From the NCBI GenBank assembly GCA_947458455.1, contig CANGYJ010000002.1:186001-250000 (forward strand): DNA of 64,000 nucleotides, in the 5' to 3' direction. Shown here piece by piece: positions 1 to 7,954 of this stretch. How positions within the stretch are numbered: the first letter of the stretch is position 1; each line of letters starts with the position of its first letter. The position numbers and the translations under genes are program-made. Under the pieces are notes generated by a model that saw only the letters and a program-made list of their open reading frames with translations, had not been told where the DNA came from and did not search any database. Source of the stretch: Verrucomicrobiaceae bacterium (GTDB lineage Bacteria; Verrucomicrobiota; Verrucomicrobiia; Verrucomicrobiales; Verrucomicrobiaceae).

Positions 1-641
1 GCTTGTGCCGCCACCAGCCAAAAGGGCACGATGAGCGAGAACAGCGGCAACTGCCGTCCCACCATCGCGCTGAGCGAAAGCAGATCTAGACCCGTGATGT
101 CCGCCAGCGTCGTCAGTGGCGTGCCGAGCGAGCCAAAGGCCACCGGTGCCGTGTTGCCGATGAGCGCCAGTTTCGCGGCTTCGAGAGGTTTGAAGCCGAG
201 GCCGATCATCAAAGCGCCCGTGATGGCCACCGGCGCTCCAAAACCCGCCGCGCCTTCGATGAAAGCCCCGAAACTGAACGCGATGAGCAGGGCTTGAATG
301 CGTCGGTCACTCGAAAAGCCCGCAATTTGACGCTGCAGCACGGCGAACTGGCCGGTCTCGACACTCAGATTGTAAACGAACATCGCATTCAGCACGATCC
401 AGCCGATGGGAAACAAGCCAAACACCGCGCCATTCACCGCGGCCATGCCTGCCAGTGGCGCGGGCATGTGATACACGAACACCGCAATCCCCAGCGCCGC
501 GATCAAACCTGCCAGCGCCGCGAACTGCGCTCGCACATGCCAGAACGCCAGCAACCCCAGCAGCACCACCACCGGCACCGCCGCCACGAGCGAGGAGAGA
601 ATTAGATGGCCGAGGGGATCGTAGTTTTGGGTCCAGTGCAT
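1..641 (-). CDS. lldP: L-lactate permease, N-terminal part (cut by window edge)
   Basis: Imports lactate (and glycolate) with protons across the inner membrane. About 213 residues are visible, and they follow the LctP/LldP N-terminus closely: an opening QNYDP, then hydrophobic helices, FVYNLSVETGQF, the signature FGAFIEGAAGFGAPVAIT at roughly residues 110-130, and NTAPVAFGSLG further on. The C-terminal 60 percent lies outside the window. An ATG at 641 gives the N-terminal length usual in the family; an in-frame ATG at 653, directly after a stop, is the only alternative. The gene begins about 43 bp after the stop of the truncated desaturase on the same strand. Confidence 0.9.
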   Translation of the reverse strand, partial: MHWTQNYDPLGHLILSSLVAAVPVVVLLGLLAFWHVRAQFAALAGLIAALGIAVFVYHMPAPLAGMAAVNGAVFGLFPIGWIVLNAMFVYNLSVETGQFAVLQRQIAGFSSDRRIQALLIAFSFGAFIEGAAGFGAPVAITGALMIGLGFKPLEAAKLALIGNTAPVAFGSLGTPLTTLADITGLDLLSLSAMVGRQLPLFSLIVPFWLVAAQ

Positions 642-684
642 GCGAACACCCATTCAAAACGAAATCCACCCGCCAAGTCCAGCA

Positions 685-1191
685 TCATTGTTTCTTCCTC
701 TGAAACGGATGCAAAAACTGCTGCCAGTAGCCTTTGGGCACGGGATGGCCGCCGATGCCGTAGCCCGAGGGCCAGCGGCCGTTTTCGGGCATGTGGTGGG
801 TGCCGAAGATCTTGTCGAAGAGGGGGAAGTGGACGGCGAAATTCACGTCGATGGCCTCCTTTTCGATGCCGTCATGCCAATGATGGAAGCGTGGCGTGAC
901 GAGCAACTTTTCGAGGAAGCCGAACTTCCAGCCGAGATTCGAGTGTACAAAGGCGGCGTAGAGGTAAACGACGAGGACGTAGGCATTCACGGCGCCTTGG
1001 CTAAAGCCGAGCACGATCATCGGAATGACGGTGGTGCTGCGTAGAGCCAGGATTTCGAAGAAATGCATCCGCGCCCCGGCGGTCCAGTCCATCGCCTGCG
1101 CCGAGTGATGCTCCGCATGGAAGCGCCATAGCGCCGGGATGCGGTGAACCCAGTATTTCTGCGGCCACCTGCGGCTTATAGTCTCCAGAAT
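685..1191 (-). pseudogene. 5'-truncated sterol desaturase / fatty acid hydroxylase remnant
   Basis: Reading from the stop at 685 backwards, the frame stays open to a TAA at 1192-1194. It encodes the C-terminal half of a membrane di-iron hydroxylase: WRFHAEHHS (HxxHH cluster) near 1110-1135, then TPRFHHWHD and a final FGTHHMPENG. The usual N-terminal 100 or so residues with the first transmembrane helices are absent, because the RodZ-like gene begins 80 bp away. The spacing in YWVHRIPALWRFH is shorter than the family's HRxxH...P.LWRFH. A 135-residue ATG start exists at 1092, but it would omit the HAEHH cluster. I therefore call it a decayed fragment. Confidence 0.7.
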
Positions 1192-1272
1192 TTAGTTGGT
1201 CATTTTCTGAAAAAAATTTCATCGCATCCCGCTCGTCAGCGTGTCAGATTCGACCCCGTCCAACAGACACTC

Positions 1273-1893
1273 ATGAACCTTACCTTAGGCCAGCGTCTCA
1301 AAGCCGCCCGCGAAGCTCGCGGGCTCTCGCTTGCAGATGCGGCGCATGAGACGCGGATCCCCTCACAGCGGCTGATCCATCTGGAGGCGGAAAATTACGC
1401 CTCCTTCGGCAGCATGACCTATGCCCGTTCGTTCCTGAAGCTTTACAGCGATTTTCTCGACGTGAATGCCGCCGAGGTGCTCGAAGAGCTGCCCTCTGCG
1501 GTGCTTGGCGGCCCGCAGGACTACCGTCACCTGGTGGACTCCTTTGGCCCCTGGCTCCGTGAAAAGCCGCAGCGCATGGAAAAACTCGCCGATCCGGTGG
1601 TGGGCCGACTGCAAACGATCAAATCTCCCGTTCCTGCCGCACTGGCTGTTTTTATCTGCGTGTTGGCGGCCAGCGGCATCTTTGGAAAGTATGAGATGGA
1701 TTCGCAGCGCACGCTCACGAAGCAGCAGACGGTGCAGGATCAAAAACTGCCTTCCGCTGTGGAGCAGCCGATGAACATGGCCAACGAGGCTCCGCTCAGA
1801 GAGCAGGTGCAGCTGGCGATTCCGGTGGATCCGATCACCCTTCAGCCGAAACCCCGCAGCTATACGGTGCTGCAACCCGGTGACGGCCTCTAA
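1273..1893 (+). CDS. RodZ-like helix-turn-helix membrane protein
   Basis: A 206-residue protein with a RodZ-type HTH_25 domain at residues 4-75 (LGQRLKAAREARGLSLADAA, then RLIHLEAENY and TYARSFLKLYSDFL). A cytoplasmic linker follows, then one transmembrane helix around 118-138 and a short outer segment. RodZ links MreB to the envelope. Here the extracytoplasmic part is only about 65 residues and lacks a recognisable DUF4115 beta domain, so it is a short variant. The ATG at 1273 is chosen because the HTH starts immediately after it; upstream in-frame ATGs add unrelated sequence. The stop is 3 bp before the next gene, so the two are probably co-transcribed. Confidence 0.8.
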   Translation: MNLTLGQRLKAAREARGLSLADAAHETRIPSQRLIHLEAENYASFGSMTYARSFLKLYSDFLDVNAAEVLEELPSAVLGGPQDYRHLVDSFGPWLREKPQRMEKLADPVVGRLQTIKSPVPAALAVFICVLAASGIFGKYEMDSQRTLTKQQTVQDQKLPSAVEQPMNMANEAPLREQVQLAIPVDPITLQPKPRSYTVLQPGDGL

Positions 1894-1896
1894 GCC

Positions 1897-2187
1897 ATGA
1901 CTGCTCCCGCCGTTGAACGCCGCCGCTGGTGGATCACCCCGCTTCTTTGGTCGCTCGCCATTTTCGTCGGCCTCTACATCGCCTGCCGGGTGAATGAAAC
2001 GGCCCGCGAGGTGGTGCTCCAAGCCGTCGGCTATCTTTTCGCCTTCATTACCACGCCCTTCATCCTCGAAGCCACCCTCTTCATCGGCGGCCTCGGCCTC
2101 GTGATGATCATCAACGGCCTCCGCATGGAACGCGATGGCGATGACTGGGTCGAGATGGAAGTGAAGGACGAGGAGAAGGAGCGGTAA
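1897..2187 (+). CDS. small two-helix membrane protein
   Basis: A 96-residue protein of unknown function. It has a basic N-terminus (RRRWW), a hydrophobic helix at about 12-30, a second hydrophobic stretch at about 42-75, and a charged acidic/lysine tail (MEVKDEEKER). It starts 3 bp after the RodZ-like gene, which suggests translational coupling and a shared membrane role. I do not recognise the family. Confidence 0.7.
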   Translation: MTAPAVERRRWWITPLLWSLAIFVGLYIACRVNETAREVVLQAVGYLFAFITTPFILEATLFIGGLGLVMIINGLRMERDGDDWVEMEVKDEEKER

Positions 2188-2232
2188 ACGGTGGGCCGTG
2201 GGCGGTAGGCCGTGTCGCTTGAGTCGCTTCGG

Positions 2233-3585
2233 TCACTTCCGTCCCTTCTTCTTTGCCACACGCTGCACGAGCGGCCAATCGGGATGCTCGGTGCGGGAGG
2301 ATTTCATGAGGGCTTCGGCTTTGGCCACCAGCTCGGGCTTCTGCTTGGCGAGGTCGGTTTGCTCGCTGGCATCGTTTGAGAGGTCGTAGAGCTCGATGGG
2401 CTTTTCGGGGCCGTTGCGGACGGCTTTCCAGGTGCCAAGGCGGACGGCTTGCAGGGAGGTGCCCTCGTGAAGCTCCCAGTAAAAATGATCGCGTGAGGGG
2501 GCGGGGCCGCCTTGGAGGTAGTTCACGAGTGAAAGGCCATCGGTGCGGCATTCAGCAGGGATTTTGGCTTCGGCCAGCTCGGCGGCGGTGGGAAGAAAGT
2601 CCCAAAAAGCCCAGGGTTCATCGCTCACACGGCCTGCGGGCACTTTGCCGGGCCACCAAGACAGAGCGGCTTGGCGCAAGGCCCCTTCATAAAGACCGCG
2701 TTTGTAGCCGCGGAGGCCATTGGAGGCTTGGTTGAAGAGGCTGCCGACTTCGGACTTCGGATCGAAGGACGAGCCGTTATCGCCCGCGATCATCACGAGG
2801 GTGTTTTGATCGAGTTTCAGTTCCCGCAGCAGATCGAGCAGGCGGCCCACATCGCTATCGAGCCGGGTCACCTGGGCCGCGTAGGCCTTCTGCGTGGGCG
2901 TCCAGTCTTTGTCCGCGTAGATGCCGAGCTGGTCGATCTCGTGGCGACCATGCGGGAGTGTGATGGCGTAGTAGAGAAAGAAAGGCGTGTCCTTGTGCTC
3001 ACGCACCCATTTCAATGCCTCGCCGGAGATCAGCTCCTGCGCGTAGGTCTTGCCGAGGCCTTTGCCGTTGTTGCCGGGCAGGTCGAAGCGTTGGTCGTCG
3101 TCGTAAAGGTAGGTGGGGAAGTAGCTGTGGGCGTGGCGCTGGCAGTTGTAGCCGTAGAAGTGGTCGAAACCGAGCTTCAGCGGGCTGCCGCTCGTATCGA
3201 ACATGCCCATGCCCCACTTTCCGCAGGCGGCGGTGGCATAGCCGGCATCCTTCAAAATCCGCGCCACGGTGATCGTGCCCTCCGGCAACGGCTTTTGGCC
3301 TTCCGGCTGCACCTCGCGATTCGCCCGGATGGGGCAATGGCCGGTGTGCAGGCCCGTCATGAGCACGGAGCGTGAGGGAGCGCACACCGTGGTGCCGGAA
3401 TAGCCCTGCATGTAGCGCGTGCCTTCCTTCGCCATGCGGTCGAGGTTCGGCGTCTGGATGATCTTCTGGCCGTAGCAGCCGAGATCGCCCTGCGCGAGAT
3501 CATCGCAGAGGATGAAGACGATGTTCGGCTTCGCGAAAGCGGAGACGGCAAAGAGGAGTGAGAGGGCAGAAGTACCAAGTTTCAT
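2233..3585 (-). CDS. secreted type I sulfatase (arylsulfatase family)
   Basis: Hydrolyses sulfate esters outside the cytoplasm. The 450 residues open with a signal peptide ending near AFA-KPN (residue 18). Next come the metal ligands in [11 protein letters not shown], and Cys68 in TVCAPSR, the canonical CxPSR site that is converted to formylglycine. Further sulfatase motifs are [18 protein letters not shown] and AGDNGSS. The length is typical for S1 sulfatases. The gene is last in a minus-strand run after the POT transporter. The substrate cannot be told from sequence; sulfated polysaccharide is the usual guess for Verrucomicrobiota. Confidence 0.9.
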   Translation of the reverse strand: MKLGTSALSLLFAVSAFAKPNIVFILCDDLAQGDLGCYGQKIIQTPNLDRMAKEGTRYMQGYSGTTVCAPSRSVLMTGLHTGHCPIRANREVQPEGQKPLPEGTITVARILKDAGYATAACGKWGMGMFDTSGSPLKLGFDHFYGYNCQRHAHSYFPTYLYDDDQRFDLPGNNGKGLGKTYAQELISGEALKWVREHKDTPFFLYYAITLPHGRHEIDQLGIYADKDWTPTQKAYAAQVTRLDSDVGRLLDLLRELKLDQNTLVMIAGDNGSSFDPKSEVGSLFNQASNGLRGYKRGLYEGALRQAALSWWPGKVPAGRVSDEPWAFWDFLPTAAELAEAKIPAECRTDGLSLVNYLQGGPAPSRDHFYWELHEGTSLQAVRLGTWKAVRNGPEKPIELYDLSNDASEQTDLAKQKPELVAKAEALMKSSRTEHPDWPLVQRVAKKKGRK

Positions 3586-3637
3586 GTTTCAGGTGCATGC
3601 TAACGCAGCCCACGCTTGAAACTTGTAACCTGAAACC
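3577..3637. repeat. imperfect inverted repeat of the CCTGAAAC family
   Basis: A left arm AAGTTTCATGTTTCAGGT (3577-3594) and a right arm rich in CTTGAAACTT / CCTGAAACCT (3614-3637) could pair. It sits between the sulfatase start and the POT gene stop. The same 7-8 bp units recur in the perfect palindrome near 13858. Confidence 0.5.
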
Positions 3638-5091
3638 TAACTCACGCCCTTCATCAGTCGGCTGAGCGGTCGCGAGAGGATGAGCAGCAGCACGCCGGTG
3701 GCTCCGGCCAGATAGACGACCTGCATGAAGATGTGCGGCATCTGCGCGGAGGCATCGCCGGTGACCTCCCCGGCCAGCAGACCAGCGAGGATATTCCCCA
3801 AGGAGCTGCCGAGAAACCAGATGCCCATCGTCTGACCCGCGAGCCGTTCGGGAGCCAGTTTGGAGACCGCGCTGAGGCCGATCGGGCTGAGGAAGAGCTC
3901 ACCCAGCGTGTGCAGCAGGTAGATGGAGATCAGCCAGGTGGGCAGCACCGGACCGGTAGCCAGCGCCTTCTGCGCAGCGAAGGCGGCCACGACAAAGCCG
4001 AGCGCCAGAGCAAACAAACCCCAGGCGAATTTGGTGATCATGAGCGGCTCCGCTTTGCGCCGTGCCAGCCTGCTCCACAGCATCGCCACCACCGGCGCGA
4101 GGGCAATGACCATCAGCGAGTTCAGCGACTGGAACTGACCCGCCGGGATGGTGCCGAGCGAACCTACCGTGCGGATCGTGTAGCGCTCCGCAAAGAGGCT
4201 GAAGGACGAGCCCGCCTGCTCAAACCCAGCAAAAAACAGCGCCGAGGCTCCAAACAGCACGACCACGAGCACCATGCGCTTCTTTTCATCGGAGGTGAGA
4301 CCAGCGAGCAGGAAGGCCCAGGCAAAAAAAGCAGCCGCGAGGCAGGAGATGATCGTGGCGGTGGCCTTCGCCAGCGAGACCGGGTCGATGACGATGACGC
4401 CCGTGGCACACAGGGCCGTCAACACACCGATGGCGGCGATGCTCAGGATGAGCAGCAGTTTGTCACGACGCATGTGCGCGGCCGGATGCTCCGGCTGCAC
4501 GCCGATGTGGGCGATGCGATGTTTCGTCAGATGAAACTGCACCAAGCCCAACACCATGCCCACCGCCGCCGCCGAGAAGCCCCAGCGCCAGCCAAAGCGC
4601 TGCGCCAGCCAAGGGCATAGGATCATGCCGATGAAGGCGCCGATGTTGATGCCCATGTAAAAGAGCGTGTAGCCCGCATCTCGCCGTGCTCCGCCCTCGG
4701 GATAAAGCTGCGCCACCATGCTGCTCATGTTTGATTTCAGCAGCCCCGAGCCCACCGCCACGATGACCAGGCCGATGTAAAACGCCTCTGGCCGCTCAAT
4801 GCCCAAGGTGATGTGCCCGAGAGCGATCACCACTCCTCCCCACCACACCGCCCGCTTCATCCCCAGTAGGCGATCTCCCACCCAGCCGCCCGGCAGCGCC
4901 ATCACATACACGAGCGCCGTGTAGAGTCCGTAAACCGCTGTGGCCTGCGCATCGCTCAGTTTGGCCCCCTGCACCTGATCCACCATGAACAGCACCAGCA
5001 GCGCCCGCATGCCGTAGTAGCTCATGCGCTCCCACATCTCGGTGAAAAACAGTGTCATCAATCCAGGCGGATGCTTCACGGGGGCGTTCAT
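3637..5091 (-). CDS. POT/PTR2-family proton-coupled peptide transporter
   Basis: Takes up di- and tripeptides with protons through the inner membrane. About 484 residues carry the PTR2 signature near the N-terminus (FTEMWERMSYYGMRALLVLF). There are roughly 12-14 hydrophobic helices, with GGWVGDRLLG after helix 2 and YTLFYMGINIGAF around residue 150. The start at 5091 (MNAPVKHPPG) places the ExxER motif at its normal distance; the upstream extension to 5169 is charged and unlike the family. It lies in a same-strand run behind an AraC regulator and ahead of the sulfatase, which hints at shared expression. Confidence 0.9.
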   Translation of the reverse strand: MNAPVKHPPGLMTLFFTEMWERMSYYGMRALLVLFMVDQVQGAKLSDAQATAVYGLYTALVYVMALPGGWVGDRLLGMKRAVWWGGVVIALGHITLGIERPEAFYIGLVIVAVGSGLLKSNMSSMVAQLYPEGGARRDAGYTLFYMGINIGAFIGMILCPWLAQRFGWRWGFSAAAVGMVLGLVQFHLTKHRIAHIGVQPEHPAAHMRRDKLLLILSIAAIGVLTALCATGVIVIDPVSLAKATATIISCLAAAFFAWAFLLAGLTSDEKKRMVLVVVLFGASALFFAGFEQAGSSFSLFAERYTIRTVGSLGTIPAGQFQSLNSLMVIALAPVVAMLWSRLARRKAEPLMITKFAWGLFALALGFVVAAFAAQKALATGPVLPTWLISIYLLHTLGELFLSPIGLSAVSKLAPERLAGQTMGIWFLGSSLGNILAGLLAGEVTGDASAQMPHIFMQVVYLAGATGVLLLILSRPLSRLMKGVS

Positions 5092-5181
5092 GGTGGGCAG
5101 AGAGGTTTTCAGGAAAGGTGAAAAGCGTTCTCTCACGATGACGACGAAACGCCAAGCCTTTATTGGCATCCACTCGCCTGC

Positions 5182-5469
5182 TCACCGGCTGCGCAGGCAA
5201 AAGCCCGCCACCATCGACGTGGCCGCCGAAGCTAGCCCGCACACGCCAGCGCATCGCGCGATGCTTTCACGCACGGAGTACCTTTCGAATTCCACCTTCG
5301 TGCGCACCGATCCGGTTCGGTCCACATAACTGCCCTCACGCTGCATCACGGCCCCATCGGCAAAGTAAGGCAGCATGACGAACACCGCGACGGCTGCCGC
5401 CAGGATGAAGGCGACAAGCGAGCCGATTTGCACGCGAACAAGAAGACGGGTGAAGCTGGACTGAGTCAT
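5182..5469 (-). CDS. small membrane protein of unknown function
   Basis: A 95-residue protein: a hydrophobic helix at about 17-38 (IGSLVAFILAAAVAVFVMLP), a polar middle (MQREGSYVDRTGSVRTKVEF) and a second, weaker hydrophobic stretch near the C-terminus with three cysteines. It starts 18 bp after the AraC gene stop, on the same strand, and precedes the POT transporter. I see no family match. Confidence 0.55.
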   Translation of the reverse strand: MTQSSFTRLLVRVQIGSLVAFILAAAVAVFVMLPYFADGAVMQREGSYVDRTGSVRTKVEFERYSVRESIARCAGVCGLASAATSMVAGFCLRSR

Positions 5470-5487
5470 CTGGCCGTGTCGATGGGT

Positions 5488-6348
5488 TCATCCCTGCCTC
5501 TCCTGCTCGCGGAACTGCGTCGGCGTGAGCTTGGTCATCTTCTTGAAGTCCTTGGAGAAGAAGAACTGGTCGTGGTAGCCCACCTGGCGGGCGATTTCCT
5601 TCACCGGATCATCGCTCTCGATGAGGCGGCGCTTCGCCTGATGAATGCGCTCGCGGCGCAGCCAGTCGATCGGGCTCGTGCCGAGCGCCGCTTTGAACTG
5701 CCGGCTGAAGTGGCTCTCGCTCATGCCGCTGAGCTGCGCCAGCTCCACGACTCGTGTGGGCATGTGAAAGTAGAGGCGCATGCGCTCCACGGCCTTTTGC
5801 ACCGCCAGCGGCAGCTCCGGCTGGATGGTGCCAGGCTCGGAAAGCCGCGCATCAAACAGGATGCCAATGATCGCCGCCACCGCCGCGCTCGTCAGCGCTC
5901 CATCACTCGGCCGCTGACCCGTCATGCGTTCAAAAGCCCGCTCAAACTCCAGCGCCACGGCCTTCGCATCCACCTTCTCAAACACCGGCTGCGAGCGAAT
6001 CTGTAGCAGCTCCGAGATGCGATCCAGCGGGCGACCCTCCACCCGTAGCCAGTAGAGCTCCCACGGCTCCCGCGTCACCGCGCCGTAGGCATGCGGGTGG
6101 TGACAGTTCACCCACACCAGCGAGCCGGGGCCCACGTCATGCTTCTTACCCGCCACCCGCAGCCAGCCCCTGCCACTGAGGCAGAGGATGAATTCATGGC
6201 CGGGATAAGTCTCCCGCTCGATGCGGTGATCGATGCCCGCTTTGAGGTGTCCGGCTCTGACCACCGAATAAAACAAATCGCGCTGCCAGTCGGCAGGCGT
6301 GGCATACAGGTTCTGGTAAAACAGCGTTTCTTGGAAGAGCGAAGGCAT
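5488..6348 (-). CDS. AraC-family transcriptional regulator
   Basis: A 286-residue one-component regulator. The N-terminal half is a cupin-like effector domain (HEFILCLSGRGWLRV, followed by LVWVNCHHPHAYG). The C-terminal 100 residues hold two helix-turn-helix motifs: LAQLSGMSESHFSRQFK at about 195 and IARQVGYHDQFFFSKDFKK at about 250, the second ending in the AraC signature. It heads a minus-strand run with a small membrane protein, the POT transporter and a sulfatase, which are its most likely targets. The effector is unknown. Confidence 0.9.
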   Translation of the reverse strand: MPSLFQETLFYQNLYATPADWQRDLFYSVVRAGHLKAGIDHRIERETYPGHEFILCLSGRGWLRVAGKKHDVGPGSLVWVNCHHPHAYGAVTREPWELYWLRVEGRPLDRISELLQIRSQPVFEKVDAKAVALEFERAFERMTGQRPSDGALTSAAVAAIIGILFDARLSEPGTIQPELPLAVQKAVERMRLYFHMPTRVVELAQLSGMSESHFSRQFKAALGTSPIDWLRRERIHQAKRRLIESDDPVKEIARQVGYHDQFFFSKDFKKMTKLTPTQFREQERQG

Positions 6349-7069
6349 GGCGGGATATTACATCAAAGCCCCGCCAGATGTCGAGAGCGGATTCAGCCAG
6401 GGCAGAAATCAGGCGAGCCAAGCGCCTTGGTTTGGAGAAGGTTTTCGTGGCCACCGACAGGATGCGTGGGCTGGTAGCCGTCCGAGCCGGAGGCTCGCCA
6501 GAAGGTCGCCGGTGGTGAAGATGGCGCAGCCATCGGGAACCACCGGAGTCGAGGACATCGCCTCCCATGACCACCACGCGCTGGAGGGAGCGCGAGAAGC
6601 ATTCCGCCTAAATTTAGAAAGGAGGAACCACGGAATACACAGAATACACGGAAAGATCAGGCCCAGATCTGATCATGCTCTCACAGCTTTTGGATGAGTG
6701 TGGTGAAGTGGACGCATCTCTTCGTTTTCCGTGTATTCAGTGTATTCCGTGGCCGGCCATTCCCGTTTCTGGGTTCGATGGCTGTGTGGCCTTCGTCCCC
6801 TTCTCGCGCCCTTCCAGGGCGCAGCGGAGGATGAATGGGGTGTCGGCGTGGTTCCGGTGGTTTCGCTTCGCGACTTCGTAGCACCACCGACTCATTTCTT
6901 GCGAGCCTCCGGCTCGGCAGGATCACGCCTCCCTCAACGGCACCTCATCAAACCGCTCTTCATGCGATCTGCAGTGCGAGTTTAGATTCTGAAGTCGGAC
7001 GGCGAGGAGGCGCATGAGGGAGTGGTGGGCTAAACGAGCCTATCGATTTTGAGTCTGCACGGCCCATGA
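6349..7069. other. 720-bp gene-free interval with nested inverted repeats
   Basis: I see no convincing gene. The interval holds an outer inverted repeat (17 bp, CCGAGCCGGAGGCTCGC at 6482-6498 and its exact complement at 6901-6917). Inside it lies an ACGGAATACAC-type inverted repeat (6628-6752). Short reading frames here are low-complexity and repeat-derived. Confidence 0.6.
6628..6752. repeat. ACGGAATACAC-type inverted repeat, copy 1
   Basis: The left arm 6628-6654 begins CCACGGAATACACAGAATAC. The right arm 6725-6752 is its reverse complement with one mismatch, separated by about 70 bp of unrelated sequence. Full copies recur at 10172-10276 and 26388-26511, and a half copy at 27738. Confidence 0.85.
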
Positions 7070-7870
7070 CTAGTTTGTCCTTTCACGAGTCATTCGAACA
7101 TACCAACTTCTCCCAGCCTTATCGGTTACAAAACCGGGATCATCGATAGAAAGCGGTTCATCCTGATTCTCGACTTCAATCCATCCGCCATTTGGAAACT
7201 GGAAACGTTCAATCCAAATTTCACGATATGTGAATGTGGAATAAGTAGTCATGCCGAATCTGTCTTCACCCGTCTCTTCGGATTCAGACCGTGATTGCAC
7301 TCGAATATCCGCCAACACCTTGTATTTCTTGTCGGAACTCTCAGGCTCAACCTCCACATAATACCTTGCCTTAAAGTTAGGCTTCTCCAGAAAGTGCCCA
7401 ATGATTGGGACGCCATAATGCTCAATGAGAGCAACTTTCTGCCAACCAAAAAGGAAGTATACAAAAGCGAAGCATCCAGCAACGAGTGGCGTCAGCTTCT
7501 TCTCAATCACAGCGTCAGCTATTCCGATGGTGACCAACAAAAAAAGAGTCGGAACAGCTATGAGTGACATCAAAAGAAACAATGACTCTGACTGTGATGC
7601 AAGAGGGCCGTAACCGAGCCACAGACAGACAAAAAGCCTCCAGTAATCCCCATCAGTCGGGCGTCGATAGACTCGTGGCTCATGGTCAAGATGCGTCAAT
7701 CGCCAACAAAATATCGCCAACGTCCACCCAATGGAAATGGCCGCAATTGCAATGACTGCTTGAGCCACCCAAGGCACCCACTTGAGTGCATATCCGGATA
7801 AAAGCTTCAATCCGAACAATCCCCATAGCAGCATATTCAGCTTATCCTCGTGCTTGATGTGAAGTGGCAT
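7070..7870 (-). CDS. multi-helix membrane protein of unknown function, AT-richer than its surroundings
   Basis: A 266-residue protein with about four hydrophobic helices in the first 165 residues (for example SGYALKWVPWVAQAVIAIAA and FLLMSLIAVPTLFLLVTIGI). A soluble, charged C-terminal domain of about 95 residues follows (YYVEVEPESSDKKYKVLADI). Base composition is visibly lower in GC and codon use differs from the neighbours, which suggests recent acquisition. It stands alone between repeats and sbcD. I recognise no family. Confidence 0.65.
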   Translation of the reverse strand: MPLHIKHEDKLNMLLWGLFGLKLLSGYALKWVPWVAQAVIAIAAISIGWTLAIFCWRLTHLDHEPRVYRRPTDGDYWRLFVCLWLGYGPLASQSESLFLLMSLIAVPTLFLLVTIGIADAVIEKKLTPLVAGCFAFVYFLFGWQKVALIEHYGVPIIGHFLEKPNFKARYYVEVEPESSDKKYKVLADIRVQSRSESEETGEDRFGMTTYSTFTYREIWIERFQFPNGGWIEVENQDEPLSIDDPGFVTDKAGRSWYVRMTRERTN

Positions 7871-7954
7871 GGCTAGGTGTAAGGTTTTACTGATACGGGT
7901 TTGGATTGGTCTGGAAATCTGTTCTGATTTTTGAAACTAGATCGTTTCGAGTAT

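Noticed and set aside
1001-1222. Small minus-strand gene upstream of the desaturase remnant (frame-shifted N-terminus)
   Set aside because: Its translation has no hydrophobic helices and does not resemble a desaturase N-terminus, so it does not restore the missing half.
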